Source: Catenibacillus sp964565805 (GTDB lineage: Bacteria > Bacillota > Clostridia > Lachnospirales > Lachnospiraceae). From it: 64,000 bases of DNA. Within the stretch, counting starts at the first letter, position 1. Every line of letters starts with the position of its first letter. The translations under genes and the position numbers were made by a program. The stretch covers positions 67,270 to 131,269 of the forward strand of contig CAZMGH010000002.1 in the NCBI GenBank assembly GCA_964565805.1. The letters run 5' to 3'. Positions 41,277 to 50,314 of this stretch are shown piece by piece. The notes below the pieces were generated by a model that saw nothing but the letters and a program-made list of their open reading frames with translations, made no database searches and was not told the origin of the DNA.

Positions 41277-42584
41277 ATGGTCATCCGAAATGAGCTTGAA
41301 AATAAAATTCGTGTTGTCATGGAACCCATGGAAAATTACAGATCCGTCTCTATCGGTGTGTTGGTACAGGCCGGATCAGGGGATGAAACCCCGGAAAATA
41401 ACGGAATCGCCCATGTGACAGAGCATATGGTCTTTAAAGGGACAAAAACCCGGTCAGCCAGGGAGATTGCTGATGCTATGACCGGGATCGGCGATCATGT
41501 GGACGCGTATACCAGTAAAGAATGTACGTGCTTTTATACCCGCACCTTAGGGGAGTATGCCTATGAGGCTTTGGATATTATTGGAGATATGCTTATGAAT
41601 GCCCGGCTGGATCCGGAAGATATGAAAAAAGAGTTGGGGATCATTTTAGATGAAATTGATATGTATTCGGATGACGCGGATGAGCTGTGCCATGAGCTTC
41701 TTCAGAAGGAAGTGTGGGGCGACCATCCTCTGGGCTATATTATTTCCGGGGAAAAGGAGATCGTCCGTAATTTTACTCCGGAAGATGTGAAAAAATTCAT
41801 GGGCCAGTATTATACAGGACGGCATTTGGTGATTTCTGTAGCAGGAAATTTTCAGCCAAAACCCATGCTTGACCACATCCAAAAGCTTTTTGGCTCTATT
41901 CCTGCAGGTGAAAGGCTGCCCAAACGAGCGGCGCCGGTATATCGTCCGGCTATGGTTTGTGTCCATAAGGATATTGAACAGATGCATCTGGATCTGGCCT
42001 TTGACTGTATTTCCTGCGACCACCCGGATAAATATGTATTAAGTGTTGTCAACAGTATCTTAGGGGGCAATGGCAATTCCAGGCTTTTTCAGGAAGTTCG
42101 GGAGGATAAAGGACTGGCTTATACGGTGTATTCTTATGGAAGCTCATTTAAAAACTGCGGATTGTTTCAGGTTTATGCGGCCATGACTCCGGAACAGACA
42201 CCCCAGGTGCTGGAAGCGGCATTTAAAGCCATTGACGGTATGTGTCAGGCCCCTGTGGGGGCGGATGAACTGGCCCTAACAAAGCGTCAGATCCGAACAG
42301 AGCTGTATATGGCGGCGGAGAGCCCCCGCAACCGGATGGAATCCAATGCCAAGGCAGGGCTTTATGATGAAGAGCTGGAAACCATTGAAGAAACCGTGGC
42401 CTATGTGGAGGCCGTTACGGTTCAGGATGTGAGCGCATTTATGAAAAAGTACATTCACCTGGATAAAATGGGGGTAGCTCTTGTTGGAAACTTTGCGCCC
42501 ATGGACACGAATGCTGTAAATGATGTGCTGAAAAAATGGGGGATCCCCTTAAAATGTAAAACTGTGCAGACCGTGAGAAAATGA
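41277..42584 (+). CDS. M16 family zinc metallopeptidase
   Basis: Insulinase-like peptidase of the processing-peptidase (YmxG/Mlp) group, 435 residues. The inverted zinc site is HVTEH (residues 46-50) with the distal Glu in ELGIILDEIDMYSDD about 76 residues later. The second half contains LGGNGNSRLFQEVREDKGLAYTVYS split over two motifs, the usual inactive repeat. ATG 41277 is chosen; AGGAG lies 13 bases upstream and a TTG at 41265 is possible. It heads a unit with the 32-codon ORF and rlmH. Confidence 0.9.
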   Translation: MVIRNELENKIRVVMEPMENYRSVSIGVLVQAGSGDETPENNGIAHVTEHMVFKGTKTRSAREIADAMTGIGDHVDAYTSKECTCFYTRTLGEYAYEALDIIGDMLMNARLDPEDMKKELGIILDEIDMYSDDADELCHELLQKEVWGDHPLGYIISGEKEIVRNFTPEDVKKFMGQYYTGRHLVISVAGNFQPKPMLDHIQKLFGSIPAGERLPKRAAPVYRPAMVCVHKDIEQMHLDLAFDCISCDHPDKYVLSVVNSILGGNGNSRLFQEVREDKGLAYTVYSYGSSFKNCGLFQVYAAMTPEQTPQVLEAAFKAIDGMCQAPVGADELALTKRQIRTELYMAAESPRNRMESNAKAGLYDEELETIEETVAYVEAVTVQDVSAFMKKYIHLDKMGVALVGNFAPMDTNAVNDVLKKWGIPLKCKTVQTVRK

Positions 42585-42612
42585 TGCTTCCCAGGAAAGG
42601 CGGATTAAAAAC

Positions 42613-42711
42613 ATGAGCAAAAATGAATTTTTAAAGGAACTTAGAGATTATCCCACCGGGCAGATCAGCGCCACTTGCTATGTTATGAAGCACTGGGGAG
42701 ATTGGCAATGA
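42613..42711 (+). CDS. 32-codon ORF coupled to rlmH
   Basis: ATG 42613 with GGAAAGGCGG upstream encodes MSKNEFLKELRDYPTGQISA and twelve more residues ending GDWQ; its TGA overlaps the ATG of rlmH (ATGA). The N terminus resembles the start of DUF1700/HAAS-type proteins (MSKNEFLxELR), so it may be the stump of such a gene now used as a leader peptide for rlmH translation. No homologous function can be assigned. Confidence 0.45.
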   Translation: MSKNEFLKELRDYPTGQISATCYVMKHWGDWQ

Positions 42712-43187
42712 AGATTACGCTGCTGACGGTGGGAAAGGTTAAAGAAACGTTTTATGTGCAGGCCATCAGCGAGTTTTCCAAGCGGCTGAGCCGTTACTGC
42801 CGCCTGGAGATCATCGAGGCGGCGGATGAGAAAACCCCGGATGGAGCCAGCGATGCAGTGACAGCCCAGATCCTGAAAAAAGAAGGGGAGCGGCTGATGA
42901 AAAATATCCGGGATGATGCCTATGTGATCGCTCTGGCCATTGACGGAAAGATGCTTTCTTCAGAACAATTTGCCGAAACTATTGAAAAGCTGGGAATCGG
43001 TGGAACCAGCCATATCCAGTTTATCATCGGAGGTTCTTTAGGACTGTCTCCCCAGGTCTTATCCCGGGCTGACGCCAGGATCAGCTTTTCAAAAATGACA
43101 TTCCCTCATCAGCTGATGCGGGTCATTTTGCTGGAGCAGATCTACCGGGGGTACAGGATTATTTGCGGGGAGCCGTATCATAAGTAA
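42708..43187 (+). CDS. rlmH: 23S rRNA pseudouridine1915 N3-methyltransferase RlmH
   Basis: SPOUT-family methylase acting on pseudouridine 1915 of 23S rRNA on the 70S ribosome. The 159-residue protein starts MKITLLTVGKVKETF and has ALAIDGKMLSSEQFA, FIIGGSLGLSP (SAM knot), and the C-terminal PHQLMRVILLEQIYRGYRI, which is diagnostic. ATG 42708 overlaps the stop of the 32-codon ORF. Normal length and well conserved. Confidence 0.96.
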   Translation: MKITLLTVGKVKETFYVQAISEFSKRLSRYCRLEIIEAADEKTPDGASDAVTAQILKKEGERLMKNIRDDAYVIALAIDGKMLSSEQFAETIEKLGIGGTSHIQFIIGGSLGLSPQVLSRADARISFSKMTFPHQLMRVILLEQIYRGYRIICGEPYHK

Positions 43188-43291
43188 GTGCTTTTTTCGC
43201 ATTTGTCATGATTGATTCGCCTCCCTGACACTTGTTATAGTTCATGACCCGGCGTCACAAGTACTACCTTTAGAAAATTTTTAAGAAATGA

Positions 43292-43320
43292 CTGACAAGC
43301 CGGACGGATAATGCTATAAT
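43292..43320 (+). promoter_or_regulatory. Promoter of purC
   Basis: CTGACA (43292-43297), 17 bases, TATAAT (43315-43320). The leader is about 35 bases and ends GAGAGGAAG. No purine riboswitch fold is seen. Confidence 0.65.
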
Positions 43321-43360
43321 TGTTATCGGAATAAATTGAAAATGGAAGAGAGGAAGACAA

Positions 43361-44224
43361 ATGAAACCCATTAAAGAAGGAAAAGTTCGTGAGATTTACG
43401 ATAACGGTGACAACTTAATCATGGTAGCTACTGACCGGATCAGCTGTTTTGATGTTATTTTAAAAAATACCATTACAAAGAAAGGGACTGTGCTGACCCA
43501 GATGTCCAAGTTCTGGTTTGATATGACCGAGGACATCCTCCCAAATCATATGATTTCCACAGACGTGAATGACATGCCGGAGTTTTTCCGTCAGCCTCAG
43601 TTTGATGGAAACAGTATGCTTTGCCGTAAGCTAAACATGCTCCCTGTAGAATGTATCGTTCGCGGATACATTACCGGAAGCGGCTGGGCAAGTTATCAGA
43701 AGGACGGTACAGTATGCGGAATCAAGCTTCCTGAAGGTCTTAAAGAATCCGACAAGCTCCCTGAGCCGATTTACACACCGTCTACAAAGGCTGAGATCGG
43801 GGATCATGATGAGAATATCTCCTATGAGCAGAGCGTTGCCCACCTTGAAAAGTATTTCCCTGGAAAGGGTGAAGCGTATGCGTCAAAGCTTCGGGACTAC
43901 ACGATTGCTCTTTATAAGAAATGCGCGGACTATGCATTAAGCCGGGGCATTATTATTGCGGACACAAAGTTTGAGTTTGGTCTGGATGCGGATGGAAATA
44001 TGGTTCTTGGCGATGAGATGCTTACACCGGACAGCTCCCGCTTCTGGCCGGCAGACGACTATGAGCCCGGACACGGACAGCCTTCCTTTGACAAGCAGTT
44101 TGCCCGTGACTGGCTGAAAGCAAACCCGGATAATGACTGGACACTGCCGGAAGATGTTGCGCAAAAGACCATTGACAAGTACCTTCAGGGCTATGAGATG
44201 CTTACAGGGAAAAAGCTTCAGTAA
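43361..44224 (+). CDS. purC: Phosphoribosylaminoimidazole-succinocarboxamide synthase
   Basis: SAICAR synthetase of de novo purine synthesis, joining CAIR and aspartate with ATP. The 287-residue protein begins KPIKEGKVREIYDNGD and contains VATDRISCFDVIL, LPVECIVRGYITGSGW, IADTKFEFGLD and DEMLTPDSSRFWP, all conserved in the longer (yeast-like) PurC form. Monocistronic and apart from other pur genes, which is unusual for Firmicutes. Confidence 0.97.
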   Translation: MKPIKEGKVREIYDNGDNLIMVATDRISCFDVILKNTITKKGTVLTQMSKFWFDMTEDILPNHMISTDVNDMPEFFRQPQFDGNSMLCRKLNMLPVECIVRGYITGSGWASYQKDGTVCGIKLPEGLKESDKLPEPIYTPSTKAEIGDHDENISYEQSVAHLEKYFPGKGEAYASKLRDYTIALYKKCADYALSRGIIIADTKFEFGLDADGNMVLGDEMLTPDSSRFWPADDYEPGHGQPSFDKQFARDWLKANPDNDWTLPEDVAQKTIDKYLQGYEMLTGKKLQ

Positions 44225-44320
44225 CTGAACCATCCAGTAACAGGAAAGATCCGGTCGGACAATAATAATAAACGTTGAGAAACCTGTATGATCTGCAGAA
44301 CGCAGTATATAGAGAAATGT

Positions 44321-44363
44321 TTAACGGCCAGCCCGTACATAAATAAGCCGGGCTGGCCGTTAA
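44321..44363. terminator. Hairpin between purC and the epimerase gene
   Basis: TTAACGGCCAGCCCG pairs perfectly with CGGGCTGGCCGTTAA (15 bp, loop of 13). There is no long T run; it lies between convergent genes and probably ends both transcripts. Confidence 0.65.
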
Positions 44364-44383
44364 TTAGATACGATGTTTTATGA

Positions 44384-45265
44384 TTAAAGGTTTTCTTTCA
44401 ACCAGGCGCAGTCATCAGCGATACACTTATCATGTTCATCGTAAAAGCCTTCGCGCTCAACGATCCAGAAAGCGTCAAAGTCCTGCTCATCCAGGGCTTT
44501 TTTGATTTCCTTCCAGTCCATATTGGATTCCGGGGCGCCCATTTTGCACTGTACCTGGAAGCGCTGCGTGTTGGCAGCGTTGGCCTGATTAAAACCGTCA
44601 AGAATCTTCTGGCGTTCTTCCACAGACAATTCTTTAACATTGCCAAAGGCTGCTGCCGGATCCGGCTGGTCATCGTGACGGGAAGCCGGGCGGGGGCCGG
44701 GGCCGACCACCTTACTGTTTTCCTTTACATGGATGGAAAGGATGCGGTTTTTATATTTGCGGATAAAGTAAGGCGGGTACATGCCGCCATTCATGGCCCA
44801 TCCGCAGTCTAACTGGGAAAAGCATTTTGTGCTGTTATCCAACAGGTGCTCTAAAAGGCATTTTCCCTGATCAAAATAAAATTCCTGACTATGATTGTGA
44901 TAGCCGATCTTAATGCCGTAAGGCTCAGCCATGGCGGCCATGTCATCTAATTCATGAGCAACTTCAATGGCTTCTTCTTTGCTGCAAAACGGTGTGCTTG
45001 CCCAGATCACTGCTTTTCCCCCAAGGGCAGCCATCTTTTTAACGATTTCTTCTGTGGGCTTTGCATGAACAGATGTTGCCTGAAGCCCGGTTTCATCAAG
45101 CCATTTTTTAATGTCTTCAATATCATTATCCAGGTCCACCGGCAAAAGCTCCACACAGTTAAATCCAAGGGCCTTGATGGTCTTAAACTTGTCCAGAAGT
45201 GTAGGGCCTAATCCCAGATAGCTGGCAATGCCGCCAAATGAATATGTACCAATTCCAATTTCCAT
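44384..45265 (-). CDS. Sugar phosphate isomerase/epimerase (TIM barrel)
   Basis: Xylose isomerase-like TIM barrel of 293 residues beginning MEIGIGTYSFGGIASYLGLG. Metal-site residues are visible in IKIGYHNHSQEFYF, CFSQLDCGWAMNGG and ILSIHVKENS, and the last strand ends FWIVEREGFYDE. Proteins of this type isomerise or epimerise sugars, inositols or apiose-like compounds; substrate unknown. GGAGG lies 9 bases before the ATG, and the leader is strongly structured. Monocistronic. Confidence 0.87.
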   Translation of the reverse strand: MEIGIGTYSFGGIASYLGLGPTLLDKFKTIKALGFNCVELLPVDLDNDIEDIKKWLDETGLQATSVHAKPTEEIVKKMAALGGKAVIWASTPFCSKEEAIEVAHELDDMAAMAEPYGIKIGYHNHSQEFYFDQGKCLLEHLLDNSTKCFSQLDCGWAMNGGMYPPYFIRKYKNRILSIHVKENSKVVGPGPRPASRHDDQPDPAAAFGNVKELSVEERQKILDGFNQANAANTQRFQVQCKMGAPESNMDWKEIKKALDEQDFDAFWIVEREGFYDEHDKCIADDCAWLKENL

Positions 45266-45293
45266 AAAAAATACCTCCTGAAAGATAGACGTT

Positions 45294-45388
45294 TAAGGCA
45301 GGGGATCTGTCACTGCCTACACTGTGACCGGCAACAGATATTTTCTGCCTTTGACTATTATTATACTTTTCACCAAACAAATAATCAA
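45294..45388 (-). promoter_or_regulatory. Promoter and structured leader of the epimerase gene
   Basis: Minus-strand TTGATT (45383-45388), 17 bases, TATAAT (45360-45365). The transcript would begin close to AAGGCAG (45345-45351), which pairs with CTGCCTT (45294-45300); inside are GTCAC/GTGAC and ATCT/AGAT arms. The fold closes right at the expected 5' end. Confidence 0.6.
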
Positions 45389-45485
45389 TAAAAAAAGCAT
45401 GAAATTGCACTGGCTATGCGGCCTTTTGCCTAACCGGCGATAAAGCCGGAAGAGGCGCAGAAGCATCTGAAAAAAAGATTCACTA

Positions 45486-45514
45486 TTGTAAATTCAGCAA
45501 AATAGTAGTAAAAT
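45486..45514 (+). promoter_or_regulatory. Promoter of the activase-type gene
   Basis: TTGTAA (45486-45491), 17 bases, TAAAAT (45509-45514). Confidence 0.55.
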
Positions 45515-45566
45515 ATCTGTTATTGTAAAACGAAGCATTTGAAAGGTTTTCATCCTCCTTTTTACA

Positions 45567-48500
45567 GTGACGGCCGAAGAGAAAGTGAGTGATAGAGTGA
45601 CAAATGAAAAAAGAGTTTTATCAGATTATAAGTATCTGACAGCAGGTATTGATGTGGGATCTACCACCACAAAGGTTACAGCAGTGGATCCGAGTGACGG
45701 CAGGATCCTTTATTTTAATTACAGAAGACACCAGGCAGATCAGATTCAAAGTGTGATCGATGTTCTGGAGCAGTTAAAAGAACGTTTCCCCCACACTCTG
45801 TTTCGTGTAGGAATGACTGGCTCCGGAGCCAAGCCTATCGCAGAGAAGCTGGGGATTCCATTTATTCAGGAGGTTGCGGCTAACGCAGAGGCTCTTAAAA
45901 GCCGGTATGAAAATATTGGTACAGCCATAGAACTGGGCGGCCAGGACGCCAAGATGATCTTTTTTTATAAAGATGACAATACTGGCGCTTTAAATGTGGC
46001 AGATATGCGGATGAACGGAAGCTGTGCCGGCGGAACCGGGGCCTTTATTGATGAGATTGCCTCAGTCTTGAAGGCGCCGGTGGAAGCGTTTAATGCCCTT
46101 GCGGAAAAGGGCACATGCGTTTATGACATTTCCGGAAGATGCGGCGTTTACGCGAAGACAGATATTCAGCCTTTGCTGAATCAGGGGATCTCCAAGGCAG
46201 ATCTGGCGTTATCGGCGTTTCATGCCATTGCGAAACAGACGATTGGCGGTCTTGCCCAGGGGCTGGAAATCAAACCTCCGGTGGCCTTTGAGGGCGGTCC
46301 GCTGACCTTTAATCCGGTGTTGGTGAAAGTGTTTGCCAGCAGACTGAACTTGTCGGAACAGGATATTTTAGTGCCCTCTCATTCAGAGGTGATGATCGCA
46401 TATGGCGCGGCAGTCTGCGCGGCGAATATTCCCGCTCAGAGAGAAGACGGCACCGCTGAAGAACTCCTTCATATCCTTGAGGATAAAAGGTCATCTATCA
46501 TACAAATCAGTCATGGAGAGGCTGAGCCTTTGTTTGTTTCTAAGGAAGAACAGCAGGCATTTTTGGAAAGACATAAAAGCATACAAAAGCCTCATGGAGA
46601 GATTGAAAAAAATGTAGATATTTATGCCTGGCTTGGTATTGATTCCGGCAGCACGACGACAAAGTTTGTCCTGCTAAGTGAAAATGGGGATATTATGGAT
46701 ACCTTTTACGCTCCCAATGAAGGTTCACCTTTGGAGGTGGCCCGCCGCGCCCTGATAGATATGAGGGAACGGTATAAAAAGGCCGGAAGCAGGCTTCATA
46801 TTATCGCGGCTGGAACTACAGGATATGGAGAGCTGCTTTTCGCAAAAGCATTTCAGGCAGAGTATCATACGGTAGAGACTGTGGCCCATGCCCGGGCTGC
46901 AGAGAAATATGTAAAGGATGCTTCCTTTATCCTGGATATAGGCGGGCAGGATATGAAGGCCATATGGCTGGAAAATGGGATTATTACCAATATTCTGGTC
47001 AATGAGGCCTGTTCCTCAGGATGCGGATCTTTCCTTGAAAATTTTGCCTCTTCATTACATATTCCCGTAGGCGAGATCGCGGACGCGGCGTTTTCTTCAA
47101 AGCATCCCGCAGTATTGGGAAGCCGGTGTACGGTATTTATGAACAGCAGTATTATTACTGAACAGAGAAATGGCAGACGGGCAGAGGATATTATGGCCGG
47201 ACTGTGCCGTTCCATCATTGAAAATGTGTTTACTAAGGTAGTACGTTTGTCTAATGTAGATTCTCTGGGGGACCGGATCGTTGTTCAGGGCGGTACATTT
47301 GAAAATGACGCGGTTTTAAGGGCTTTAGAGGAATACTTAGGAAAAGAGGTTACCCGTGCGCCTTATCCCGGACTTATGGGAGCCATCGGAGCGGCTCTGA
47401 CTGCAAAGGAACAGTATGAAAAGGCCCCTGTGGAACAAACGTTTATTTCTCTGGATGACCTGGATGATTTTACCTGGCAGCAGGATGCGGATTTTCCTTG
47501 TCCGTTTTGCAACAACCACTGTAAACGGACTGTCCTCCGTTTTTCCAATGGCCAGTCCTGGATCACCAATAACCGGTGTGAGCGGGGAGAGATTCTTGGA
47601 GATCCTAAGGATGAAAGCGTAAAAGAGCAGCTGAAAGAAAAGAATCACCAGGCAGGGCAGATCCCAAATCTGTTTAAGGAAAGAGAAAAACTGCTTTTTA
47701 AGGATTATGATTATCCCAAGCTTATGGCAGATCAGGAAATAACTATTGGTATGCCCCGGGTTCTTTCTTTTTGGGAGACGGCCCCATTTTGGACAACATT
47801 TTGGAAAAGCCTGGGATTTCATGTAAAGTTTTCGGACTTTAGCACCCGAAAGATTTATGAGCAGGGACTGTCCGCCATTACTTCAGATACTGTCTGCTTT
47901 CCGGCGAAACTGGTCCATGGACATCTCAGAAATCTGGTTCAAAAAGGTGTGGACAGGATTTTTATGCCCGTGATCACTACAGTGCCTTCTGAAAATACAG
48001 AGAAGACCAGTCAGTCTATGTGCGCGGTCGTGAAAGGTTATCCTCTGGTTGTAAAAAATTCGGACAATCCGGAAGAGCTGATGGGGATTCCCTACGATTC
48101 ACCTATGTTCCACTGGTATACCCAGGAGGATAAGGTCCATCAGCTGATCCATTATATGAAAGACACATGGCAGATCCCGGGAAAATATACGGAAAAAGCC
48201 ATTGCCGCAGGAGACAAAGCTCAGAACGAATTCCATGAAAAGCTTCAGAATGAAGGCCAATCTGTGCTGGATCAGGTGAAGCAGGAAAATAAATTTGCCG
48301 TTGTGCTTGCGTCAAGGCCATACCAAAACGATTCCCTGGTGAATCATGAGCTTCCGGAAATGTTTACCGGTTTTGGGATTCCTGTATTAACCGCGGATGC
48401 CCTTCCCGATGGAAATAAAACAGATCTTTCCATGAGTCGGCTGGATATTGTAAATAACTACCATGCCCGTATGCTTTCCTCGGCTATCCTTGCGGCAGAG

Positions 48501-50075
48501 GAAGATTCCCTGGAATATGTACAGCTTGTAAGTTTTGGATGCGGCCATGACGCGTATCTTTCTGATGAGATCATCCGGATGATGAAGGAAATCTCCGGAA
48601 AGACACCATTGATCCTTAAAGTAGATGAAAGTGATGTTCAAGGCCCGCTGCGCATCCGTGTCCGGTCATTTCTTGAAACTGTGGCAATGAAGCGGGAGCG
48701 GGGAGAGCATACCCCTGTCCGAGAGCTTAAAGACCCATATCCGGTAAAATTTACAAAAAAGGATAAGCCTGTAAAGACGGTTCTTGTGCCAAACACTTCC
48801 CACGCATTCAGCAGGGTAATGGCAGCGGCATTTTACAGTGAGGGGATTCAGGCCATTCCCCTTGAAGTCGGCGGCGAAGAGGCCATCCGCCTGGGAAAAA
48901 AATATGTCCACAATGATATTTGTTTTCCGGCTCAAATTGTCATTGGCGAAGCACTTGCAGCCCTTAAAAGCGGAAAATACGATCCGAAAAATACAGCCAT
49001 CGGTATGGGCAAATATATCGGAGACTGCCGCTTGACCCATTACAGTTCATTGCTGAGAAAAGCCTTAGATGACGCAGGATTTCCGGAGGTGCCTATTGTG
49101 ACCAATGACGATACTGACGCACATAACCTGCATCCTGGATTCCGGCTGAATCTTACAGGATCTCTGCGTATTGCATTTGCTATGCCTATGATTGATGTTC
49201 TGGAAGAACTCCTTCGTAAGATCCGACCCTATGAGCTTATAAAAGGATCGGCGGATGCTGCCTTTGAAAAGGCCATGGACGCGTTTATTGATGGCCTGAA
49301 GACAGGCATTGCTGGCGCGAAGCAAGGATTCAGACAGGCGATCCAATACATGAAGCAGGTGATTTATGACCAGAGCCGCAGAAAACCAAGAGTTTTGATC
49401 GTTGGGGAATATTTGCTGAATTTCCATCCGGGAGCCAATCATGAGATTGAACGGTACCTGGAAGATAATGGTTTTGAAATTATTGAAGCAAGGATGACAG
49501 ACGTCATTAGAAAAACCTATTTTTATCAGGACAGACAGATCCGTGAGTATCATGTGAAAAGAGGTGCCGGAAAAAGAACATGGTTCTATCTGGCAAATCA
49601 GATTTTTAACGTTGCTCATGAAGTGACGGACCGTATCGCCAAAGAACATCCTCTGTACCGTCCGGCATGCCGGATGCAGGATCTGGTAAAAGAAAGTGAT
49701 TCCATCATCCATCATACCTTTGACGCGGGGGAAGGGGTGCTGATCCCGGGAGAAATCCTTCACCATGCCAGGGAGGGCTGCCGGACCTTTGTAATCCTCC
49801 AGCCTTTTGGATGCCTTCCTAATCATGTAGTAGGCCGGGGAATTTCCAAAAAGATTAAGGAAATCTATCCGGATGCCCAGATCCTGACACTGGATTACGA
49901 TCCGGACGTAAGCTTTGCCAATGTTGAAAACCGTCTTCAGATGCTGGTTATGAATGTAAAAGAAGCAGAACAAAGAGAATCTGTTCAGGAACAAAATAAC
50001 ATGCCAGGTAAGAAGGATAGGGATCAAAGCTATATCCCCGGAAAAAACACCGTTCTTTCGGGAAACTATTCCTGA
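45567..50075 (+). CDS. 2-hydroxyacyl-CoA dehydratase activase-related protein, tandem activase plus HgdB-like
   Basis: A 1502-residue protein with two BadF/HgdC-type ATPase domains in tandem: GIDVGSTTTKVTAVD (about residue 28) with GGQDAKMIF and the cluster cysteine in NGSCAGGTGAF (about 153), then GIDSGSTTTKFVLLS (about 358) with DIGGQDMKAIWL and ACSSGCGSFLENFA (about 482). It continues with a Cys-rich CPFCNNHCKR segment (about 645), a DUF2229-like region and an HgdB-like C-terminal half (VSFGCGHDAYLSDEI, ICFPAQIVIGEALAAL). Activases use ATP to inject an electron into dehydratases; the role of these giant fusions is not known. The GTG at 45567 is weakly supported; GTG 45597 is possible. Own promoter. 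Confidence 0.85.
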   Translation: MTAEEKVSDRVTNEKRVLSDYKYLTAGIDVGSTTTKVTAVDPSDGRILYFNYRRHQADQIQSVIDVLEQLKERFPHTLFRVGMTGSGAKPIAEKLGIPFIQEVAANAEALKSRYENIGTAIELGGQDAKMIFFYKDDNTGALNVADMRMNGSCAGGTGAFIDEIASVLKAPVEAFNALAEKGTCVYDISGRCGVYAKTDIQPLLNQGISKADLALSAFHAIAKQTIGGLAQGLEIKPPVAFEGGPLTFNPVLVKVFASRLNLSEQDILVPSHSEVMIAYGAAVCAANIPAQREDGTAEELLHILEDKRSSIIQISHGEAEPLFVSKEEQQAFLERHKSIQKPHGEIEKNVDIYAWLGIDSGSTTTKFVLLSENGDIMDTFYAPNEGSPLEVARRALIDMRERYKKAGSRLHIIAAGTTGYGELLFAKAFQAEYHTVETVAHARAAEKYVKDASFILDIGGQDMKAIWLENGIITNILVNEACSSGCGSFLENFASSLHIPVGEIADAAFSSKHPAVLGSRCTVFMNSSIITEQRNGRRAEDIMAGLCRSIIENVFTKVVRLSNVDSLGDRIVVQGGTFENDAVLRALEEYLGKEVTRAPYPGLMGAIGAALTAKEQYEKAPVEQTFISLDDLDDFTWQQDADFPCPFCNNHCKRTVLRFSNGQSWITNNRCERGEILGDPKDESVKEQLKEKNHQAGQIPNLFKEREKLLFKDYDYPKLMADQEITIGMPRVLSFWETAPFWTTFWKSLGFHVKFSDFSTRKIYEQGLSAITSDTVCFPAKLVHGHLRNLVQKGVDRIFMPVITTVPSENTEKTSQSMCAVVKGYPLVVKNSDNPEELMGIPYDSPMFHWYTQEDKVHQLIHYMKDTWQIPGKYTEKAIAAGDKAQNEFHEKLQNEGQSVLDQVKQENKFAVVLASRPYQNDSLVNHELPEMFTGFGIPVLTADALPDGNKTDLSMSRLDIVNNYHARMLSSAILAAEEDSLEYVQLVSFGCGHDAYLSDEIIRMMKEISGKTPLILKVDESDVQGPLRIRVRSFLETVAMKRERGEHTPVRELKDPYPVKFTKKDKPVKTVLVPNTSHAFSRVMAAAFYSEGIQAIPLEVGGEEAIRLGKKYVHNDICFPAQIVIGEALAALKSGKYDPKNTAIGMGKYIGDCRLTHYSSLLRKALDDAGFPEVPIVTNDDTDAHNLHPGFRLNLTGSLRIAFAMPMIDVLEELLRKIRPYELIKGSADAAFEKAMDAFIDGLKTGIAGAKQGFRQAIQYMKQVIYDQSRRKPRVLIVGEYLLNFHPGANHEIERYLEDNGFEIIEARMTDVIRKTYFYQDRQIREYHVKRGAGKRTWFYLANQIFNVAHEVTDRIAKEHPLYRPACRMQDLVKESDSIIHHTFDAGEGVLIPGEILHHAREGCRTFVILQPFGCLPNHVVGRGISKKIKEIYPDAQILTLDYDPDVSFANVENRLQMLVMNVKEAEQRESVQEQNNMPGKKDRDQSYIPGKNTVLSGNYS

Positions 50076-50204
50076 AAATATGAATGGATACAATGGAAAT
50101 TGTCAGAGAAGTTTTTGAAGTGGTAGAAAAGTATCACAGCGCTGAATATTAAGGCAGCGTCAGACAATCAAAGGGACGCGGATGCGGTCCATAAAGTTAC
50201 GGCA

Positions 50205-50234
50205 TCAGGGAAGGCGTTGTTACACCTTCCCTGA
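50205..50234. terminator. Hairpin between the activase and AAA-ATPase genes
   Basis: TCAGGGAAGG pairs with CCTTCCCTGA (10 bp perfect, loop of 10); no T run. The rest of 50076-50314 holds no gene; a 20-codon frame (MEIVREVFEVVEKYHSAEY) follows the activase stop. Confidence 0.5.
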
Positions 50235-50314
50235 AAGCGAAACGTATAATATGAGCTGTATAAGCAAAAGAAAGCGAATAAATGTGTCTGCTATCAGGTA
50301 GAGGAGCAGCATAT

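Noticed and set aside
49065..50093. 342-codon open frame on the minus strand
   Set aside because: It is fully antisense to the C-terminal part of the activase-type protein, whose plus-strand frame carries the conserved motifs; no ribosome site or known motif on the minus strand.
50095..50152. 20-codon ORF after the activase gene (MEIVREVFEVVEKYHSAEY)
   Set aside because: Very short, no ribosome site; at most a gene remnant.
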